A stretch of DNA of 64,000 nt from Bradyrhizobium sp. cir1. GTDB taxonomy: Bacteria; Pseudomonadota; Alphaproteobacteria; Rhizobiales; Xanthobacteraceae. Both the position numbers and the translations under genes were made by a program. The stretch covers positions 16,640-80,639 of the forward strand of contig NZ_JACIHE010000028.1 in NCBI RefSeq assembly GCF_014198245.1, given 5' to 3'. Positions 7,987-16,331 of this stretch are shown here, piece after piece (positions within the stretch are counted from its first letter, which is position 1; each line of letters starts with the position of its first letter). The notes below the pieces were generated by a model, which worked only from the letters and a program-made list of their open reading frames with translations, did no database searches and was not told where the DNA came from.

Positions 7987-10053
7987 TCATCGATTGAAGA
8001 GCTGCCGCAGAACGTCGTTCATCGGCTGGCTGTCCTGCTGCGCCACCGGCGGGTCCTCCTGGGCGGGGGACGCGGGCGAGGCCTGCGGCGCCGGTGCTGG
8101 CGGCGTTGCCGGCAGGCTGCGGCTGCGGCCGGTGCCCGTCGCGGTACCGGTGCCTGTTCCGGCGCCGCTGGAAAGCCCCTGCTGAATCAGGTTGCCGATC
8201 GCCTCGCCGAGAGGGCCGCCAAGCAGGTTGTTCTGCCCCGGCTGCTGGGCCTGCGGATTCGCATTGCCGTTTGCGTTGCCGCCGCCCGGCGCGGTGGCGC
8301 TGCCGAGACCCAGACTTCCCAAAATATTGCCGAGCCCGGCGCCGTCAGGGCCGAACAGGCCCTTGCCCATCTCGCGCAGCTTGGCATAGGCGGCGTCGGG
8401 ATTGTCGAGTATGCCGGCCATGTCAGGGTAGATCTTCGGCTGCGACCAGCTGCCCTGGATCATCACGGGGATGCCGAAGCCGACCGGCTCGCTAGCGCGG
8501 CCCTGGCCTTCGGTCGTCATCACCAGCTTGGGCTCGACGCGAAAGCCCATCATCTTGGTGTCGAGCGCGATGGTGCCGGCGCCGGTGACGCGCACCAGCG
8601 GCCCGATCAGGTTGAGATCGGTCGTCACGGCCTGACCCTTGTCGATGCGGAAGGAGGCCGAGAGCTGCGACAAATCCGTGCTCTGCTCCTGGCTGCCGTT
8701 TGGGTTGTCTTGCCAGCCGGTGAGCGTGCCCGTCGTCAGCGAGCGGATCATCTGCGCAACATTGATGCCGCGGATGGCGCCGTCCTGGAAGTTGACGAAG
8801 GCGGTGCCCTGCATGTTCGCCATCAGCGCACGCTGGCTGGTACCGGCGCTGCGCAAAGCGAGCTTGGCTTGCAGCTTGCCGTCGATCCGGTCGAATTCGG
8901 CGAGCCCCTGCAGCAGCGGCAGCGCGCGCACGCCGACGAGGTCGGAATGCATGGCAAAGCTCGGCGCACCGGTGGTCGCATCCACGATCACCTCGCCCGA
9001 GACCTGTCCGCCATACGCGCCGAGATTGGCGGTGCCAGCCTTCAGCACGCCGCCGGCGAGCTTTGCATCGAGCGCCAGCGGCGCAAGGCGGGCATCGCCG
9101 ATCACGGCCTCGCTCGCGGAGATCCTGATTTGTGCATCGACATAATTGAGCCCGGACACGTCGATCGGCGCATTGCTCCAGGGCTGTCCCGGCGCACCGT
9201 CGGGCGTTTTCGCCAGCGGGATCGCGAGGCGCTGGAAATCGAGATCGACCTTGACCAGCGGCTTGCTCGCGATGTCGACCGAGGCCCAGCCGTTGAAGGC
9301 GCCGTCGCCGAGCCTGCCGCTCACGCCGCTGATCATCACGACATCGCCATTGAGCCGCGCCTCGGCATGGCCGGTGAGCTGGGACTTCAGCACGTCGGGC
9401 ATGTCGATGGCGAAATCCACCGGAATGGTCGGCCGCTCGGCCGGCGGCGTCGGCGCCGTCGCCTTGATGTCGAACTTGGTCAGGTGATCGCCGACGCGCG
9501 CAGTGCCGGTGATGTCGACCTTGCGGTCGCGGCCGACGACGGCGTCGGCGTTGATGGCGCTGATGCGGCCCTCGACGCGGTCGCGCACGCGCGCGAACGC
9601 GACCTCGCCGTCGGTGACCTTGACGCGGTCGATGGTCGCCCCGGCCGTGTCGAGCGCGATCGGCCTCGACGCGGCGCCGGCATTCGGCAGGCGCTCGCGC
9701 AGCAGCGGCTGGTACAGCACGGGATGGGTGACGACGAGTTCGCTGATCTCAGGGCTGCCCGACCACACGCTGGAGAGCGACATGTCGGCCTGCACACTGT
9801 CGACCGTCAGACGCGTGATGCCGCTGCGGTCCTTGGGGTCGGCCAGCGTGAGGTCGTTCAGCGTGACGTTCAGCGTCGGCCACAAGCTGATCTTGGTGGT
9901 GCCGTCGATCGACAGGCGATAGCCGGTCGCGCTCTCGACCCGCGAGGCAATCGTCGAGGTCAGGAAGCCCGAGGGGATTCCGACCACGAGCAGAAGCGCG
10001 ATCACGATGATGACGGCGGCGACCGTCGCGCCGGCGAATTTCACTGCTTTCAT
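7987..10053 (-). CDS. AsmA family protein
   Basis: The protein has 688 residues with one N-terminal membrane helix (about 7-30), followed directly by the AsmA-type start of the periplasmic part (TGYRLSIDGTTKISLWPTL, then LNDLTLADPKDRSG). A long beta-rich body follows, then a Gly/Asn/Pro-rich tail from about 560. AsmA-like proteins are inner-membrane-anchored periplasmic proteins with a bridge-like fold, implicated in lipid transport and outer-membrane assembly. The low-complexity C-terminus (repeated GTG/TGT and NPQAQQPGQNN-like stretches) looks disordered. A GGAAAG site precedes the ATG. Confidence 0.88.
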   Translation of the reverse strand: MKAVKFAGATVAAVIIVIALLLVVGIPSGFLTSTIASRVESATGYRLSIDGTTKISLWPTLNVTLNDLTLADPKDRSGITRLTVDSVQADMSLSSVWSGSPEISELVVTHPVLYQPLLRERLPNAGAASRPIALDTAGATIDRVKVTDGEVAFARVRDRVEGRISAINADAVVGRDRKVDITGTARVGDHLTKFDIKATAPTPPAERPTIPVDFAIDMPDVLKSQLTGHAEARLNGDVVMISGVSGRLGDGAFNGWASVDIASKPLVKVDLDFQRLAIPLAKTPDGAPGQPWSNAPIDVSGLNYVDAQIRISASEAVIGDARLAPLALDAKLAGGVLKAGTANLGAYGGQVSGEVIVDATTGAPSFAMHSDLVGVRALPLLQGLAEFDRIDGKLQAKLALRSAGTSQRALMANMQGTAFVNFQDGAIRGINVAQMIRSLTTGTLTGWQDNPNGSQEQSTDLSQLSASFRIDKGQAVTTDLNLIGPLVRVTGAGTIALDTKMMGFRVEPKLVMTTEGQGRASEPVGFGIPVMIQGSWSQPKIYPDMAGILDNPDAAYAKLREMGKGLFGPDGAGLGNILGSLGLGSATAPGGGNANGNANPQAQQPGQNNLLGGPLGEAIGNLIQQGLSSGAGTGTGTATGTGRSRSLPATPPAPAPQASPASPAQEDPPVAQQDSQPMNDVLRQLFNR

Positions 10054-10181
10054 GTCGACTTTCCAACGACGGACGAACGGCGCCGAAACCGGCCGCCCAC
10101 CCGTCCCTTGCGCGTGAGTTTATCCCCGGACGGGAAGCCGCTCCAAGCGGTCAAAAATAGTCAGGGGGTGCTGCAAAGTTA

Positions 10182-10197
10182 TGTGACTTATGACACA
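10182..10197. promoter_or_regulatory. Candidate Crp/Fnr-type half-site dyad
   Basis: TGTGACTTATGACACA has perfect TGTG/CACA ends around an 8-base centre. It resembles a Crp/Fnr-family operator and lies about 90 bases upstream of the Crp/Fnr-like gene at 10289, so autoregulation is possible. A single short dyad is weak evidence. Confidence 0.3.
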
Positions 10198-10288
10198 CTT
10201 CTCCGGCGCGGTTTTACGCGATCCTGATGCTGATGGTTCCAAGCGATTTGCCGGCGAAATTGACAAGCAAAATCACAAGGACGTTCAA

Positions 10289-10963
10289 ATGAGCAAACAG
10301 GCCGAATTTGCGGTCATCCTGAAGATGAACCCGATGTTCGCCGATCTCGGCGCGGACGAGCTCCAGCGGCTGTCCAATCTTTGCCACACCCAGCATCTGG
10401 CGAATGGCGAGGTGCTGTTCCAGAAGGGCGATCCCGGGGACGCGCTGTACGGCGTGCGCCGCGGCCAGGTCCGCATCGAGACCGGCGCCTCCGACGGCAG
10501 CCGGCTGACGCTCAATTTCATGGGGTCGGGCGATCTGTTCGGCGAGGTCGCGGTGCTGGACGGCCAGAACCGCACGGCGGATGCGACCGCGGGTGAGGCC
10601 AGCGAATTGTTCGTGCTGCGGCGCGAAGACTTCCTCGGCTTCCTCGAGCGCGAGCCGAAGGTCGCGATCAAGATCATCGCGCTGCTGTGCCAGCGCATCC
10701 GCTGGCAGAGCGAGCGGATGGAAGAGTCCATGCTGCAGCCGCTGCCGGTACGCCTGGCGCGGCGGCTGTGCGCGCTCGCCGCCGATTTCGGCTCGGAGGT
10801 GCACATCTCGCAGGAGCAGCTCGGCGTCTTCGTCGGCGCCGCCCGCGAGAGCGTCAACCGCCAGCTCCAGGCCTGGCGCAAGGAAGCGATCCTCGATCTC
10901 CAGCGCGGGCGGATTTTGCTGCGGAACATGACCAAGCTGACGGCGATCGCGCGGAACGAGTAA
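10289..10963 (+). CDS. Crp/Fnr family transcriptional regulator
   Basis: The frame is open from 10190, but the ATG at 10289 has AGGAC in place and begins where the family homology begins (224 residues). A cyclic-nucleotide-binding fold covers about 15-130, with GDPGDALYGVRRGQVRI and FGEVAVLDGQNRTADATA. A winged helix follows, with recognition helix SQEQLGVFVGAARESVNRQLQAW (split here by function: SQEQLGVFVGAARES then VNRQLQAW). There is no N-terminal cysteine set for an FNR-type Fe-S cluster. The RTADATA segment resembles the phosphate-binding cassette of cAMP-responsive members, so a cAMP ligand is possible, and a cyclase gene is nearby. The ligand and targets are not known. Confidence 0.88.
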   Translation: MSKQAEFAVILKMNPMFADLGADELQRLSNLCHTQHLANGEVLFQKGDPGDALYGVRRGQVRIETGASDGSRLTLNFMGSGDLFGEVAVLDGQNRTADATAGEASELFVLRREDFLGFLEREPKVAIKIIALLCQRIRWQSERMEESMLQPLPVRLARRLCALAADFGSEVHISQEQLGVFVGAARESVNRQLQAWRKEAILDLQRGRILLRNMTKLTAIARNE

Positions 10964-10974
10964 CTCGAGCAAAT

Positions 10975-11214
10975 TCACTTCGCTTGGACCGTGGGAGGCA
11001 GGTCGACGGCTGTGTCCTCGGCGAGGAAGGCCGCGTATCGCAACGCCTCATCAATGTCTCCACGCTCGAGATACGGGTAGTCATTGAGGATGGACTCGCA
11101 CGACTCGCCGGCCGCCAGCAGGCTGAGCAATCGCGCGACCGGAAACCGCAGCCCGCGAATGCAGGCCTTACCAGTGCAGACGGCAGGGTCCATCGTGATA
11201 CGCGCAAAAGCCAT
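10975..11214 (-). CDS. DUF433 protein (orphan antitoxin-like)
   Basis: The protein has 79 residues from the ATG at 11214; the longer open frame upstream is Arg-rich and non-homologous. The core ITMDPAVCTGKACIRGLRF, followed by a short helical domain with YPYLERGDIDEALRYAA, is the DUF433 fold, a winged-helix-like family often encoded ahead of a DUF5615 PIN-like toxin. The position where a partner would follow is occupied by the convergent Crp/Fnr gene, so no partner is present. It may be a solitary regulator or the leftover of a toxin-antitoxin pair. Confidence 0.8.
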   Translation of the reverse strand: MAFARITMDPAVCTGKACIRGLRFPVARLLSLLAAGESCESILNDYPYLERGDIDEALRYAAFLAEDTAVDLPPTVQAK

Positions 11215-11281
11215 GGCATAAGCTAGCGCGCACGAACGACTTGCGCCACCGTGTGCCTCAAGATCCGGCTCGCCTCGAACC

Positions 11282-14200
11282 TCACTCCGCCGCCGGGTGC
11301 ACGATCTTCTTCGGCACGTGCGGCGCCTCCGCAGCCCCGTGATGATCGTCCGTCTCCGCATCCTCGCTGTGCACGATCAGCCGCTTGCCAAAACGCCAGA
11401 TCAGGGCGCCGAGATCGTCCATCACCATGAACATCGCAGGCACGAACACCAGCGACAGGATGGTCGAGAAGAGCAGGCCTCCGATCACCGCGAGCGCCAT
11501 CGGCGAGCGGAATTCGCCGCCGGCGCCGACCGCGAGCGCGCTCGGCATCATGCCCGCGGCCATCGCGATCGTGGTCATCACGATCGGGCGAGCACGCTTC
11601 ATGCCGGCGTCGATCATGGCCTCCTCGCGCGGCTTGCCGTCGCGGATCGCTTCGATCGCGAACTCCACCAGCATGATCGCGTTCTTGGTGACGATGCCCA
11701 TCAGCATCAGGATGCCGATCCACACCGGCGTGGTGAGCTGCTTGCCGGTGACGAGCAGGGCGGCGATGGCGCCGCCGATCGAGAGCGGCAGCGAGAACAG
11801 GATGGTGATCGGCTGCAGGAAGGTTCCGAACAGCAGCACCAGCACGGCATAGACCATCATCAGACCCGCCGTGATCGCGGTGGCGAAGCCGTCGGACAGC
11901 TCGTTCAGGCTTTCGGCATCGCCCGAGGGTGAGACCTTCACGCTCTTCGGCAAGGTCTTCATGACGGGCAGGTCGTAGATCTTCTTGGTCGCATCGCCGA
12001 GCGCGGCGGAGCCGACGAGATCGGCCGCGACGGTCGCCTGCCGCTCGCGGTCGTAGCGATTGATGCTGGTCGGGCCCTGGTCGAGCTTGACGTCGGCGAT
12101 CACCGAGAGCGGCACGCCGCCCTTTTCGCCGTGCTCGCCGAGCGGCACGCGCAATTGTTCGAGCGTCTTCAGATTGCCGCGGGCGGCATCCTCGAGCTGC
12201 ACGCGGATCGGCACCAAGCGGTCGCCGACGTCGAACTTGGCGAGCGCTGGCCCGACGTCGCCGATGGTGGCAACGCGGATGGTCTGCGACAGGCTTTCGG
12301 TCGAGACGCCAAGCCGCGCGGCGAGATCGGCGCGCGGCTCGATGCGCAGCTCGGGCCGCTCCAGCGTGGTTTCCGAGATCACGTTGGAGATGGTCGGAAT
12401 CCGCTTCATCTGCGTCGCAAGCTCGCTGGCGACGTTGTTGACGATGTTGGCGTCGACGCCGGTCACGACCAGCGAGATCGCGCGCAGGCCGTTCTCGTCG
12501 AGGAACCAGAAACGGATGTCCGGAATGTTCTCCAGCTCCTGGCTGATCGAGAATTCCAGCTCGCGCTGGGTGATGTCGCGATCGGCCTTGGGCGTGTAGT
12601 TGATGATCAGGGCGGCGCGCCGGACTTCCTGGGTCCCGGGCGGAACGCGGCCACCGTCCACGAAGATGCTCTTCACCTCGGGCCGCTTGCGCAGTCGCGC
12701 GACGATGTCCTCGGTGACCTTCTCGGTGTAGGCGAGCTGGGTGCCCGGCGGCAGCTCGAGGGCCAGCAGCGAGCGCGCGCTGTCCTGCGCGGGCAGGAAG
12801 CCCTGCGGCAGCAGCGTGATGCTCCAGATCGAGGCGGCGAAGATGCCGAAGCCGATCAGCACCGTGATGAAATAGTGCTTCACCGACCAGGCCACGATCC
12901 CATGGTAGGACCGCAAGATGCGGCCGGGCGGCGGCTCCTCGTGATGGCCATGTTTGAGGAAGTAGGCGGCCAGCACCGGCGTGACGAAGCGCGCGGCGAG
13001 CAGCGAGAAGAACACCTGCACCGAGACGGTGATGCCGAACTGCTTGAAGAACTGCCCGGCGATGCCCGACATGAAGCTCGCAGGGGCGAAGATCGCGATG
13101 ATGGTGAGCGAGATCGCGATCACCGCGAGACCGATCTCGTCGGCCGCTTCCAGCGCGGCACGGTAGGGCGATTTGCCCATGTTCATGTGCCGGACGATGT
13201 TCTCGATCTCGACGATGGCGTCGTCGACGAGAATACCCGTCGACAGCGTGATGGCGAGGAAGCTGACGAGGTTCAGCGAGAAGCCGAGCAGGTCCATCGC
13301 CCAGAACGCCGGGAAGATCGACAGCGGCAGCGAGATCGCGGCGATGATGGTCGCGCGCAGGTCGCGCAGGAACAGCAGCACGATCACGACGGCGAGGATG
13401 GCGCCCTCGAACAGGGTCGAGATCGCCGCTTCGTAATTGCCGTTGGTGTAGTCGACTGAGGTGTCGATCAGCTTGAGGTCGACATCGGGATAGGCCGCCT
13501 TGAGCGCGTCGATGCGCTTCTGCACCGCGGCCGCGACCTTCACGTCGCTGGCGCCCTTGGAGCGCTTGATGCCTAGCGCGACCACCGGCTCGCCGTTGAA
13601 GCGGGCGAAGGTGCGGCGGTCGGCGATGGTGTCGGTGACGGTGCCGAGATCGTCGAGCCGCACCTCGCCGCCGCCGAACAGCGGAACCATGGTGCCGGCG
13701 AGATCACCCAGCGTCTTGGCGCCGGCGAGCGTGCGGATCGCCTGGTCGTTCTTGCCGATCTCGGCGCGGCCGCCGGCGACGTCGACATTGGTGCCGCGCA
13801 GGCTCTGGCTGACATTGACCGCGGTCAGGCCCATCGCCTGCAGGCGGTCGGGATCGAGCGAGACCAGGATCTCGCGCTCGACACCGCCGATACGCTCGAC
13901 CTGGGCGACCCCGCGCACGCCCTGCAGCGCGCGCTTGACCACGTCGTCGACGAAATAGGACAGCTGCTCCGGCGTCTTGCCGGGCGAGATCGCGGCATAG
14001 GTGACGATCGGCAGGCCGATCACGTCGACGCGCTGGATCAGCGGCTCGGTGACGTTTTGCGGCAGGTTCGAACGCACGCGCGTCACGGCGTCCTTGACGT
14101 CGTTGAGCGCGCGGTCGGTGTTGGTCTCCAGCGCGAACTGGATGGTGGTCAGCGACAGCCCGTCGGTGATCTGCGAGGTGATGTGCCTGACACCCTCGAC

Positions 14201-14425
14201 GCCGGACACCGCGTCTTCGATGGTCTTGGTGACCTGGGATTCAAGCTCGGCGGGCGCCGCGCCGAACTGCGACACCGCGACCGAGATCACGGGAATGTCG
14301 GCCGAAGGCAGTCGCGTCACCGCGAGCTTGACGAAGGAGGTCCAGCCGAGCACCAGCAGGATGATCGAAAAGACGACCGACGGCAGCGGATGACGAATCG
14401 ACCATGCCGAAATATTGAGAGCCAT
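11282..14425 (-). CDS. RND efflux transporter, HAE1/AcrB family
   Basis: The protein has 1047 residues, the full length for AcrB-type pumps. TM1 (about 12-30) is followed by the first periplasmic loop (SADIPVISVAVSQFGAAPAELESQVTK begins with the family pattern PADIPV-like SADIPVISV). TM2-6 lie near 335-500, including the proton-relay helix with LVDDAIVEIENIVRH. A second periplasmic half and TM8-12 (about 855-1020) follow. It would be the inner-membrane proton/drug antiporter of a tripartite pump. It shares a 1-base stop/start overlap (TGATG) with the adaptor gene ahead of it. No outer-membrane channel gene is in the cluster, so it probably uses one encoded elsewhere. The substrate cannot be told. 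Confidence 0.92.
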   Translation of the reverse strand: MALNISAWSIRHPLPSVVFSIILLVLGWTSFVKLAVTRLPSADIPVISVAVSQFGAAPAELESQVTKTIEDAVSGVEGVRHITSQITDGLSLTTIQFALETNTDRALNDVKDAVTRVRSNLPQNVTEPLIQRVDVIGLPIVTYAAISPGKTPEQLSYFVDDVVKRALQGVRGVAQVERIGGVEREILVSLDPDRLQAMGLTAVNVSQSLRGTNVDVAGGRAEIGKNDQAIRTLAGAKTLGDLAGTMVPLFGGGEVRLDDLGTVTDTIADRRTFARFNGEPVVALGIKRSKGASDVKVAAAVQKRIDALKAAYPDVDLKLIDTSVDYTNGNYEAAISTLFEGAILAVVIVLLFLRDLRATIIAAISLPLSIFPAFWAMDLLGFSLNLVSFLAITLSTGILVDDAIVEIENIVRHMNMGKSPYRAALEAADEIGLAVIAISLTIIAIFAPASFMSGIAGQFFKQFGITVSVQVFFSLLAARFVTPVLAAYFLKHGHHEEPPPGRILRSYHGIVAWSVKHYFITVLIGFGIFAASIWSITLLPQGFLPAQDSARSLLALELPPGTQLAYTEKVTEDIVARLRKRPEVKSIFVDGGRVPPGTQEVRRAALIINYTPKADRDITQRELEFSISQELENIPDIRFWFLDENGLRAISLVVTGVDANIVNNVASELATQMKRIPTISNVISETTLERPELRIEPRADLAARLGVSTESLSQTIRVATIGDVGPALAKFDVGDRLVPIRVQLEDAARGNLKTLEQLRVPLGEHGEKGGVPLSVIADVKLDQGPTSINRYDRERQATVAADLVGSAALGDATKKIYDLPVMKTLPKSVKVSPSGDAESLNELSDGFATAITAGLMMVYAVLVLLFGTFLQPITILFSLPLSIGGAIAALLVTGKQLTTPVWIGILMLMGIVTKNAIMLVEFAIEAIRDGKPREEAMIDAGMKRARPIVMTTIAMAAGMMPSALAVGAGGEFRSPMALAVIGGLLFSTILSLVFVPAMFMVMDDLGALIWRFGKRLIVHSEDAETDDHHGAAEAPHVPKKIVHPAAE

Positions 14426-15354
14426 CAGCGTACCCGCGTGCGATCGAGTTCATCGGCGAACATGGTCTTGATCTGGTCGCCGTCATGCAGCGAAGAGCCG
14501 GCGTCGGCCACGACGATTTCGCCGACGTCGAGGCCGTCCAGAATTTCGGTCGCGGTGTCGGACGACAGTCCGACCCGCACCTTGCGCGTCTCGACCGTGT
14601 TGCCCTTGACGACCTGCAACGTGAGATGGTCGATCGCGGTCTTGGGGACCGCGACGCCGCAGCTTCGCTTGGCGTCGATCGAGGCGCGGGCGAACACGCC
14701 GACCTTCAGCGAGGGATTGTTGGTGACGCTGATGCGGACACGGCCGAGCTGCGTGGTGCGATCGATTTCAGGCGCGACCAGCCGCACCCGTCCGATCAGA
14801 TCGGGCGCGTCGTCGCGGCTGATGCGCACGGTCGCGCCGGGGCTGAGCTTGGTCATGTGGACCGCCGGAACCTGAGCGTCGAGCTCGATCTCGTTGTTGA
14901 CGGCGATGCGGAACATGGGGCCGGCCTGCGGGGAAGCGGGCGCGCCGACGATGGTGCGCACCTCGGTGACGAGGCCCGGCGCGGGCGCCTTCAGCGAGAT
15001 CGGACCTTGCGGGCCCGGCCGCTGCGGCTGGCCCGGAATCTGCGGCGGCGCGGTCAGGCGCGCCAGCTCCTGATTGTCGGTGACCAAGGTGCCTTCAGTG
15101 ACGAAGAGGTCGGTGACCCTGGAGCCTTCCTGGTCGGCGACGACCACCGCCTCGCGGCGCGGCACGAAGAAGCCGGTCACCCGCACGAGATCGGAGAAGC
15201 AGGCATTGGTCGACTTCGTCACGATGACGAGCGCGGCGCTCGGCGTCTCCTTCACCTCGGGACGGCGCCGATGCTCGAACAGGTAATAGCCGACGCCGAG
15301 GGCCACGACGAAGACCACGGTTCCGGCTGGCTTGAGATATTCGGAGAGGTTCAT
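14425..15354 (-). CDS. RND periplasmic adaptor (membrane fusion protein)
   Basis: The product has about 309 residues from the ATG at 15354. The open frame begins upstream at 15438, but the internal ATG has AGGAT ahead of it and starts a clean signal anchor (MNLSEYLKPAGTVVFVVALG). The body shows the HlyD/AcrA order: beta-barrel entry, a biotinyl-lipoyl-like half (VADQEGSRVTDLFVTEGTLV), a short hairpin with LARLTAPPQIPGQ, a second lipoyl half and barrel domains with DAQVPAVHMTKLSPG and ASIDAKRSCGVAVPKTAI. The helical hairpin is very short. It overlaps the start of the RND pump by 1 base and works with it. Confidence 0.88.
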   Translation of the reverse strand: MNLSEYLKPAGTVVFVVALGVGYYLFEHRRRPEVKETPSAALVIVTKSTNACFSDLVRVTGFFVPRREAVVVADQEGSRVTDLFVTEGTLVTDNQELARLTAPPQIPGQPQRPGPQGPISLKAPAPGLVTEVRTIVGAPASPQAGPMFRIAVNNEIELDAQVPAVHMTKLSPGATVRISRDDAPDLIGRVRLVAPEIDRTTQLGRVRISVTNNPSLKVGVFARASIDAKRSCGVAVPKTAIDHLTLQVVKGNTVETRKVRVGLSSDTATEILDGLDVGEIVVADAGSSLHDGDQIKTMFADELDRTRVR

Positions 15355-15415
15355 CGCCGGATCATCCTGGCCTTGCTCACGGCCGTCCGTACGAGGCCCA
15401 TGAAGAGCATTTCCC

Positions 15416-15451
15416 TGAAATAAAGCGGCGTCCCGCAAGGCTGCGGGACGC
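15416..15451 (-). terminator. Rho-independent terminator after the OmpA-like gene
   Basis: On the minus strand, GCGTCCCGCA, loop GCCT and TGCGGGACGC form a 10-bp stem followed by CGCTTTATTT. It lies 62 bases past the stop of the OmpA-like gene and upstream of the adaptor start, so it separates the two transcription units. Confidence 0.75.
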
Positions 15452-15512
15452 GCTTTGGACGCGAGACTTTACACCACATCACGACCGGTCACTGCAAAGG
15501 ATTACGTCGTGC

Positions 15513-16184
15513 TTACTTCGATGCGGTGGTCTTGTTTTCCATATTGACGACCTGCACGCGGCGGTTGACCTCGGCCATCGGCTGGCTCGGGTCCTTCAGC
15601 TTGCTCTTGCCGTAGCCGACGGTGACGAGGTCGGTCGCCGAGATGCTGTACTTCTCGACAAGGTAACGCTTGATCGAATCCGCGCGGCGCTCCGACAGGT
15701 CCTGATTGTAGGCCTCGCCGCCGGCGGCGTCGGTGTGGCCGGCGACCACGAAGGTCGAGCCCTTCAGGTCGGGGCTGGTGAGCGCGCGGCCGAGCGCCTG
15801 CACCGAGGGCATCGACTTGGCGCTGATATTGGCCGAGTTGTAGTCGAAGGTGATCTCGAGGTCGATGTTCGGCTTGTCCTTGGCGACTGAGGCGATCTCC
15901 TCGCGCTCGGTCGACGACAGCGAGCGCGTCGAGCGGCCGCGCACGGACTGGATCAGCTTGGTCTCCGCCGCGTTCGGCGCGGGATCGGCCTGCGGGGCCA
16001 TCGAGAGGCCGCGGGTCAGCGGCTTCCTCGCCGGCGGCGCCAGCGCGCGAAGGATCTCGTCCTCGGTGACGTTCTTGCTGTTGCCGTCATCGGCGGCAAA
16101 TGCGGGGGTGGCCGGCAGCGACAGTGTCGCGCCAATGGCCAAGATGGACAGGATTGCGGTCAGTCCCTTTGCAGCCAATCTCAT
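15513..16184 (-). CDS. OmpA family outer-membrane/peptidoglycan-binding protein
   Basis: The product has 223 residues from the ATG at 16184, which has GGAGGG upstream; the longer open frame is not needed. An N-terminal signal peptide with an AFA-type cleavage site near residue 31 is followed by an Ala/Pro-rich spacer and a C-terminal OmpA domain (about 110-215). That domain has FDYNSANISAKSMPSVQALG, VVAGHTDAAGGEAYNQDLSE and RRADSIKRYLVEK, the pattern that binds meso-diaminopimelate in peptidoglycan. There is no beta-barrel, so it is likely periplasmic or a soluble anchor protein. It lies just downstream of the caspase-fold TPR gene in the same direction. Confidence 0.9.
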   Translation of the reverse strand: MRLAAKGLTAILSILAIGATLSLPATPAFAADDGNSKNVTEDEILRALAPPARKPLTRGLSMAPQADPAPNAAETKLIQSVRGRSTRSLSSTEREEIASVAKDKPNIDLEITFDYNSANISAKSMPSVQALGRALTSPDLKGSTFVVAGHTDAAGGEAYNQDLSERRADSIKRYLVEKYSISATDLVTVGYGKSKLKDPSQPMAEVNRRVQVVNMENKTTASK

Positions 16185-16331
16185 AGCTAGTCCCTCCTGC
16201 GCAGCGTGCCCGCGCGGTTCCAAAATTCCTGCAATAGGCCCCCGGGAAAAGGCCGCCTGCGGCATCCGACCGTTAGTCTTCCGTGGGCCGCCAAGGGTTC
16301 GAGGCGTCCGCTGCCTGAACCTAAAAAAATA

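Noticed and set aside
7672..10227. Long open frame on the plus strand across the AsmA gene
   Set aside because: It is antisense to a well-supported AsmA gene. It is rich in His, Arg, Gly and Asp with no domain, as is typical for shadow frames in GC-rich DNA.
12131..13459. 442-codon open frame opposite the RND pump gene
   Set aside because: The RND protein has clear family motifs across this interval; the opposite frame is a composition artefact.
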